Source: Paludibacteraceae bacterium (GTDB taxonomy: Bacteria > Bacteroidota > Bacteroidia > Bacteroidales > Paludibacteraceae). Taken from it: a stretch of 64,000 nucleotides of DNA. Positions within the stretch are counted from its first letter, which is position 1, and every line of letters begins with the position of its first letter. Location of the stretch: positions 1-64,000 of the forward strand of contig JAILLP010000011.1 in NCBI GenBank assembly GCA_024693065.1, written 5' to 3'. The translations under genes were made by a program, and so were the position numbers. Shown here one piece after another: positions 60,542 to 64,000 of the stretch. The notes under the pieces were generated by a model. The model made no database searches, was not told the DNA's origin, and saw only the letters and a program-made list of their open reading frames with translations.

Positions 60542-61273
60542 TTATTCCTCGTCTTCTTCTTTCACGTTGGTGAATACGATGGAGACATCGTCGTCCTCAT
60601 CCAGCTTGTCGAGAAGCTTGTTGAGGGTCTCACGCTGTTCCGCAGTGATCTCCTTCGTGTCGTTTGGTGCGTAGATGAACTCCACATCCTTGATTTCGAA
60701 GCCGTTGTCCTCCAAGTATGATTGAATCTTGGAGTTGTTCTCGAATGCGCCTTCGATGATGATTTCGCCTGTCTCGTCATCCTTGAACACCTCTTCCACA
60801 CCGAAGTCGATCAGTTCCAACTCCAGTTCTTCGAGGTCCGCACCTTCTTTCTCCGCTACCTTGAACACACATTTGTGTTCGAAAAGGAAGGCGAGACTAC
60901 CGGAAGTGCCGAGGTTACCTCCGTGTTTGTTGAAGTAAGAACGCACGTTGGAAACGGTACGCGTATTGTTATCTGTCGCGGCTACGACCAAGACAGCCAC
61001 ACCGCCTGGGCCGTATCCCTCGTAGATGATCTCCTTGAAATCAGCGGCGTCCTTGTCGGTCGCCTTCTTGATGGCGCGGTCTACGCTGTCTTTCGGCATG
61101 CACTCCGCTTTCGCTTTTTGCAGGAGCATGCGTAGACGTGAGTTGGAGGATGGATCCGCACCGCTTGCCTTGACACTAATGGTTATTTCCTTAGAGATGC
61201 GGGTGAACGTCTTGGATAATCGGGCGTTCCTCGCAAAAATTCTTGCTTTACGGTATTCAAAAGCTCTTCCCAT
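60542..61273 (-). CDS. yebC: YebC/PmpR-family regulator or translation factor
   Basis: A 243-residue protein with the family's N-terminal pattern (FARNARLSKTFTRISKEITI), then CMPKDSVDRAIKKATDK, GPGGVAVLVVAATDNNTRTV and GNLGTSGSLAFLFEHK. Family members were first described as transcription regulators; some are now linked to translation of difficult sequences. It is a single gene with a likely promoter at 61334-61365. Confidence 0.95.
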   Translation of the reverse strand: MGRAFEYRKARIFARNARLSKTFTRISKEITISVKASGADPSSNSRLRMLLQKAKAECMPKDSVDRAIKKATDKDAADFKEIIYEGYGPGGVAVLVVAATDNNTRTVSNVRSYFNKHGGNLGTSGSLAFLFEHKCVFKVAEKEGADLEELELELIDFGVEEVFKDDETGEIIIEGAFENNSKIQSYLEDNGFEIKDVEFIYAPNDTKEITAEQRETLNKLLDKLDEDDDVSIVFTNVKEEDEE

Positions 61274-61333
61274 TTTATTATTATTTATTATTGTATGTTT
61301 TTATATTCCCGTCTTTCGTGACTAAATGTTGCG

Positions 61334-61365
61334 CGAAGGTATTATTTTTTGTTGAGTCTGTCAAA
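61334..61365 (-). promoter_or_regulatory. Putative promoter of yebC
   Basis: TTTG (61365-61362 on the minus strand), 20 bases, then TACCTTCG (61341-61334), one mismatch to TAnnTTTG. Confidence 0.5.
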
Positions 61366-61422
61366 CCAAATCCATCTTTCGTGTTTTTTTGATCCGGGAT
61401 GGCCAGCCCTCATTCCAAGGAA

Positions 61423-61450
61423 TAACTCTTAATTCTTAACTCTTAACTTT
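61423..61450. repeat. AACTCTTAATTC word array at the 3' end of lolD
   Basis: AACTCTTAATTCTTAACTCT with further TTAAC words touches the lolD stop codon. It is the complementary form of the array at 48853-48896. Confidence 0.6.
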
Positions 61451-62099
61451 ATACGATTTTCCCGTCCTGCATGTTGATGATCCTTCCCGAGCCGGAGGCC
61501 ATCTCCATGTCATGCGTGACCACGACGAGCGTTTGTCCCATCTCCTGCTGAAGTTGGCAGAAGAGACGGTGGATGTCTTGCTTATTCTTGGAGTCGAGGC
61601 TACCCGTCGGTTCGTCGGCGAGCAGCACGTCCGGCTTGTTGATGAGGGCGCGTGCCACGGCGACTCTCTGCTTCTCGCCTCCCGACAGCTCGTTTGGCTT
61701 GTGGTCCGCCCGTTCGCTCAGGTTCATGAAGGCGAGCAGTTCCTTCGCTTCCCGTTCCGCCTCCGCTTTCTCTCTCTTTGCGATCAAGGCTGGGATGATG
61801 ATATTCTCTAGGGCTGTGAATTCCGGCAAGAGTTGGTGAAATTGGAAGACGAAGCCGATGTGCTTGTTGCGGAAACCCGCTTGCTCGTCATCCGATAGGG
61901 CGAAGACATTTGTCCCGTTGATGGTCACCTCGCCCATGTCGGGCTTGTCCAGTGTGCCTAGGATCTGAAGCAGTGTGGTCTTGCCTGCGCCACTCGCTCC
62001 GATGATGGATACGAACTCACCCTTCTCGATGGAAAGGTTCACACCTCGTAGTGCGGTGAATTGCCCGAATGATTTCGTGATATTATTTGCTGTTATCAT
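61449..62099 (-). CDS. lolD: ABC transporter ATP-binding protein, LolD-like
   Basis: A 216-residue ATPase with Walker [10 protein letters not shown], the signature [15 protein letters not shown] and Walker [14 protein letters not shown]. The stretch [23 protein letters not shown] is typical of the LolD/MacB group. LolD powers release of lipoproteins from the inner membrane. The start is ATG 62099, preceded by AGAGGA at good spacing; an in-frame TTG at 62111 is less likely. The start lies inside the end of cdaA, 17 bases before its stop. The membrane partner (LolC/E type) is not adjacent. Confidence 0.88.
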   Translation of the reverse strand: MITANNITKSFGQFTALRGVNLSIEKGEFVSIIGASGAGKTTLLQILGTLDKPDMGEVTINGTNVFALSDDEQAGFRNKHIGFVFQFHQLLPEFTALENIIIPALIAKREKAEAEREAKELLAFMNLSERADHKPNELSGGEKQRVAVARALINKPDVLLADEPTGSLDSKNKQDIHRLFCQLQQEMGQTLVVVTHDMEMASGSGRIINMQDGKIV

Positions 62100-62865
62100 A
62101 GTCCTCTTCAAACTTATTCGTCAGGATGGCTTCCAAATCCTCCGGTGAGATGTTGATCTTGAGCGATCCGTTTTGTGCGTAGGAGATTCTACCCGTCTCC
62201 TCTGACACGATGATGACCAGTGCGTCCGTCTTTTCGGAGAGGCCTACAGCGGCCCTATGGCGCAGACCGATCTCTTTGGGGAGGTCGAAGTTGTGTGAGA
62301 CGGGCAGGATGCAGCCCGCCGCTGTTATTTTATTTTTGGATATGATCATCGCCCCGTCGTGGAGCGGAGAGTTCTTGAAGAAGATGTTTTCGATGAGCCG
62401 GGCGTTGATTTCGGCGTTGATGAAGTCGCCCGTCACCTCTATGTTTTTAAGGTCTTTGGTCTTTTCGAACACGATGAGTGCGCCTACCCGTCTCTTCGCC
62501 ATGTTCTTGCAGGCGATGATGATCTGCATCACTTCGGCGTCGACTAACTGGGAAGGGTTGGCGGAGAATAGCTTGTTGATGAACGACGACACCTTGTCGT
62601 GCCCGGTTCCGATTCGGGAGAGCGTTTGCCTAATTTCATCTTGGAACAATACGATGAGTGCGATGGCGCCCACGTTGACGATCTGGTTCATGATTCCTCC
62701 CAACAGTTGCATTTGGAAGAGGAAGTTCACGACCAGCCATGCCACGACGAAAAAAAGGATGCCGATGAATACACGGATGGCCACTGTTCCCCGCAGGACT
62801 TTGTAGGTCTTGTAGAGTATGCAGGTGACAAGAATGATGTCTATGTAATCAATCAGTCTAATCAT
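62083..62865 (-). CDS. cdaA: Diadenylate cyclase, CdaA-like
   Basis: A 260-residue protein with an N-terminal membrane part of three helices ([43 protein letters not shown]) and a DAC domain with [11 protein letters not shown] and [20 protein letters not shown]. The DGA and RHR motifs bind ATP and catalyse c-di-AMP formation. It follows folP after 12 bases and overlaps lolD. The folP-cdaA order is seen in many Bacteroidota. Confidence 0.95.
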   Translation of the reverse strand: MIRLIDYIDIILVTCILYKTYKVLRGTVAIRVFIGILFFVVAWLVVNFLFQMQLLGGIMNQIVNVGAIALIVLFQDEIRQTLSRIGTGHDKVSSFINKLFSANPSQLVDAEVMQIIIACKNMAKRRVGALIVFEKTKDLKNIEVTGDFINAEINARLIENIFFKNSPLHDGAMIISKNKITAAGCILPVSHNFDLPKEIGLRHRAAVGLSEKTDALVIIVSEETGRISYAQNGSLKINISPEDLEAILTNKFEEDYDNSK

Positions 62866-62877
62866 TTATTTCCTTGT

Positions 62878-63678
62878 TTATACCTTATTATTGGAGTAGC
62901 GTGTGAAAAGTTCGACACACTGCATCGCTTCCTTCACGTCGTGCACCCTTAGGATGTCCGCACCCTCGACCAAAGCCAACGTGTTCAGCACGGTGGTTCC
63001 GTTCAGTGCGTCGTCTGGCGTGATGTCTAAGGTTTGCCAGATCATTCTTTTCCTTGAGATGCCAACCAGCAGGGGATATCCCATGGATTTCAGTTCATGC
63101 ATCAGGGAGAATAGCTCGAAGTTTTGGTCCATTGTCTTTCCGAAGCCGAATCCGGGGTCAATGATGATGTGTTCGACGCCTTTCTCCCGCAATGATTTGA
63201 TTCCTTCTGCAAAGAAAGCGAAAATTTTTCTGATTAGTTCGCTTGGAGAGGATGAATCTACCTCAAAAGGGTGAGTATATACATAGGTGCATCCAAGATC
63301 CGCCACGGTATCCGCCATCGCGGGGTCACATCCGTATACGTCATTGATGATTTGTGCCCCGTATTCCTTGCCCGCCATCTGGGCGACGCTAGCCCGGAAA
63401 GTGTCGATGGAAAGACAGATGTCGGGGTGTGCCCCTCTGATGAGTTCGAGGGCGTTCCCTATTCTCGAAAGCTCCTCCTCCTCGCTGACGGGTGCGCTTC
63501 CCGGTCGGGTGGAGCAGGCTCCGATGTCGAAAATGGTGGCACCCTCCGCTTTGAATTGGTCGATTCTTGACAAGATAGCTTCCTTTGTTTCGCATCGGCT
63601 TCCTTTAAAGAAGGAATCTGGTGTAATATTTATGATCCCCATCACTTGTGGGTTCTTTTGGTCGTAAGTATTTGTCAT
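62878..63678 (-). CDS. folP: Dihydropteroate synthase
   Basis: A 266-residue TIM-barrel enzyme joining p-aminobenzoate to the pterin pyrophosphate made by FolK. Motifs are VMGIINITPDSFFKGSR, IFDIGACSTRPGSAPVSEEEE, SIDTFRASVAQMA, and IIIDPGFGFGKTMDQNFEL. It is the first gene of folP-cdaA-lolD. Confidence 0.97.
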   Translation of the reverse strand: MTNTYDQKNPQVMGIINITPDSFFKGSRCETKEAILSRIDQFKAEGATIFDIGACSTRPGSAPVSEEEELSRIGNALELIRGAHPDICLSIDTFRASVAQMAGKEYGAQIINDVYGCDPAMADTVADLGCTYVYTHPFEVDSSSPSELIRKIFAFFAEGIKSLREKGVEHIIIDPGFGFGKTMDQNFELFSLMHELKSMGYPLLVGISRKRMIWQTLDITPDDALNGTTVLNTLALVEGADILRVHDVKEAMQCVELFTRYSNNKV

Positions 63679-63758
63679 ACAAGTAAATATATAAAATTTA
63701 TTTCATTCTAAATCAGATGCAATATTAAAAAATGCAAAAAAATATCCCTAAAAACTTT

Positions 63759-63787
63759 TTTGCAAAAATAGAAAATATATATCTTTG
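63759..63787 (+). promoter_or_regulatory. Putative promoter of the right-edge lipoprotein gene
   Basis: TTTG at 63759-63762 and TATCTTTG at 63780-63787, an exact -7 box, 17 bases apart. The transcript would have a leader of about 115 bases before the ATG at 63911. The rest of the gap to folP is AT-rich with no other clear element. Confidence 0.5.
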
Positions 63788-63910
63788 TCCACTACTTCAG
63801 TCGCGAAATTGATTGTGCTGTTGAATTTTGAGGTTGAGTGGGGCAATAAAACTGCAAAAGAGAAGTTATATAATTATTAATGAAACATTATCTTATTTTA
63901 TTATAGTGCT

Positions 63911-64000
63911 ATGAGACACGTAAATTTTTTGAAGACTGCGGCGTTGTTGATGTTAGCTGGTTTTACATTGGCTTCGTGCGGAGAAAAAAAGTTGAAAGAC
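63911..64000 (+). CDS. Lipoprotein gene, cut by the right edge
   Basis: Only the first 30 codons are present: MRHVNFLKTAALLMLAGFTL followed by the lipobox ASCGEKK. The Cys near residue 23 would be lipidated. The N-terminus reminds me of GldK/GldJ-like lipoproteins of type IX secretion, which have a similar short Lys-rich start after the Cys, but this is too little to decide. Confidence 0.6.
   Translation, partial: MRHVNFLKTAALLMLAGFTLASCGEKKLKD

Overview
The window is chromosomal DNA of a Bacteroidota bacterium, most likely of the order Bacteroidales. Supporting signs are a hybrid two-component regulator, three genes of the type IX secretion system (sprA, porX, porW), proteins with type IX C-terminal sorting tails, a glycogen operon of the Bacteroides layout, and promoters of the TTTG / TAnnTTTG type. 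The species cannot be named from this sequence.

Layout. 1-7240: an accessory array of Rhs/YD-repeat toxins. One long Rhs gene enters from the left edge and is followed by two shortened 'orphan' core-tip cassettes and a tiny fourth remnant. Each of the first three has a different AT-rich toxic tip: PD-(D/E)XK nuclease-like plus LysM, caspase-like cysteine peptidase, and JAMM/JAB-like metallopeptidase. Each tip has its own presumed immunity gene. 7290-16070: housekeeping genes, namely argR-GNAT-argG, yidD, rnpA, hemD, a DUF4271 protein, a HIT protein, greA, an EcsC-like membrane protein, a DsrE-like protein with an AraC regulator, and a free-standing acyl carrier protein. 16096-28937: a carbohydrate locus with a surface CAP-domain lipoprotein, a 1322-residue hybrid two-component regulator, and four secreted hydrolases (an alpha/beta-hydrolase, two tandem esterase-CBM6 paralogues, a GH43-CBM6 enzyme). 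All four end in type IX sorting-like tails. No susC/susD pair is present.

29189-39529: folK and purE, a SUMF1-like protein with a PepSY-like lipoprotein, a BadF-type kinase, the porX-porW pair, and an FHA protein. A tRNA-Pro(CGG) gene follows at 39639-39714. 39854-44519: glycogen operon (debranching enzyme, GT4 glycosyltransferase, GH57). 44723-49717: RluA, aminopeptidase P, a thioredoxin-like exported protein, and a gamma-carbonic anhydrase family protein. 49946-59301: a hypothetical membrane protein, then sprA and ruvA. 59704-64000: a surface lipoprotein, yebC, lolD-cdaA-folP, and the start of a lipoprotein gene that leaves the window.

Two themes connect genes across the window. First, the secretion machinery (sprA, porX, porW) lies on the same stretch as enzymes that carry its sorting tails. 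This suggests that the hemicellulose-active enzymes are exported to the cell surface by type IX secretion under the hybrid regulator. Second, the Rhs array looks like a place where toxin tips are exchanged. The cassettes share core homology, a common inverted-repeat/promoter-like element at their starts, and in one case an A11 tract that decides the reading frame.
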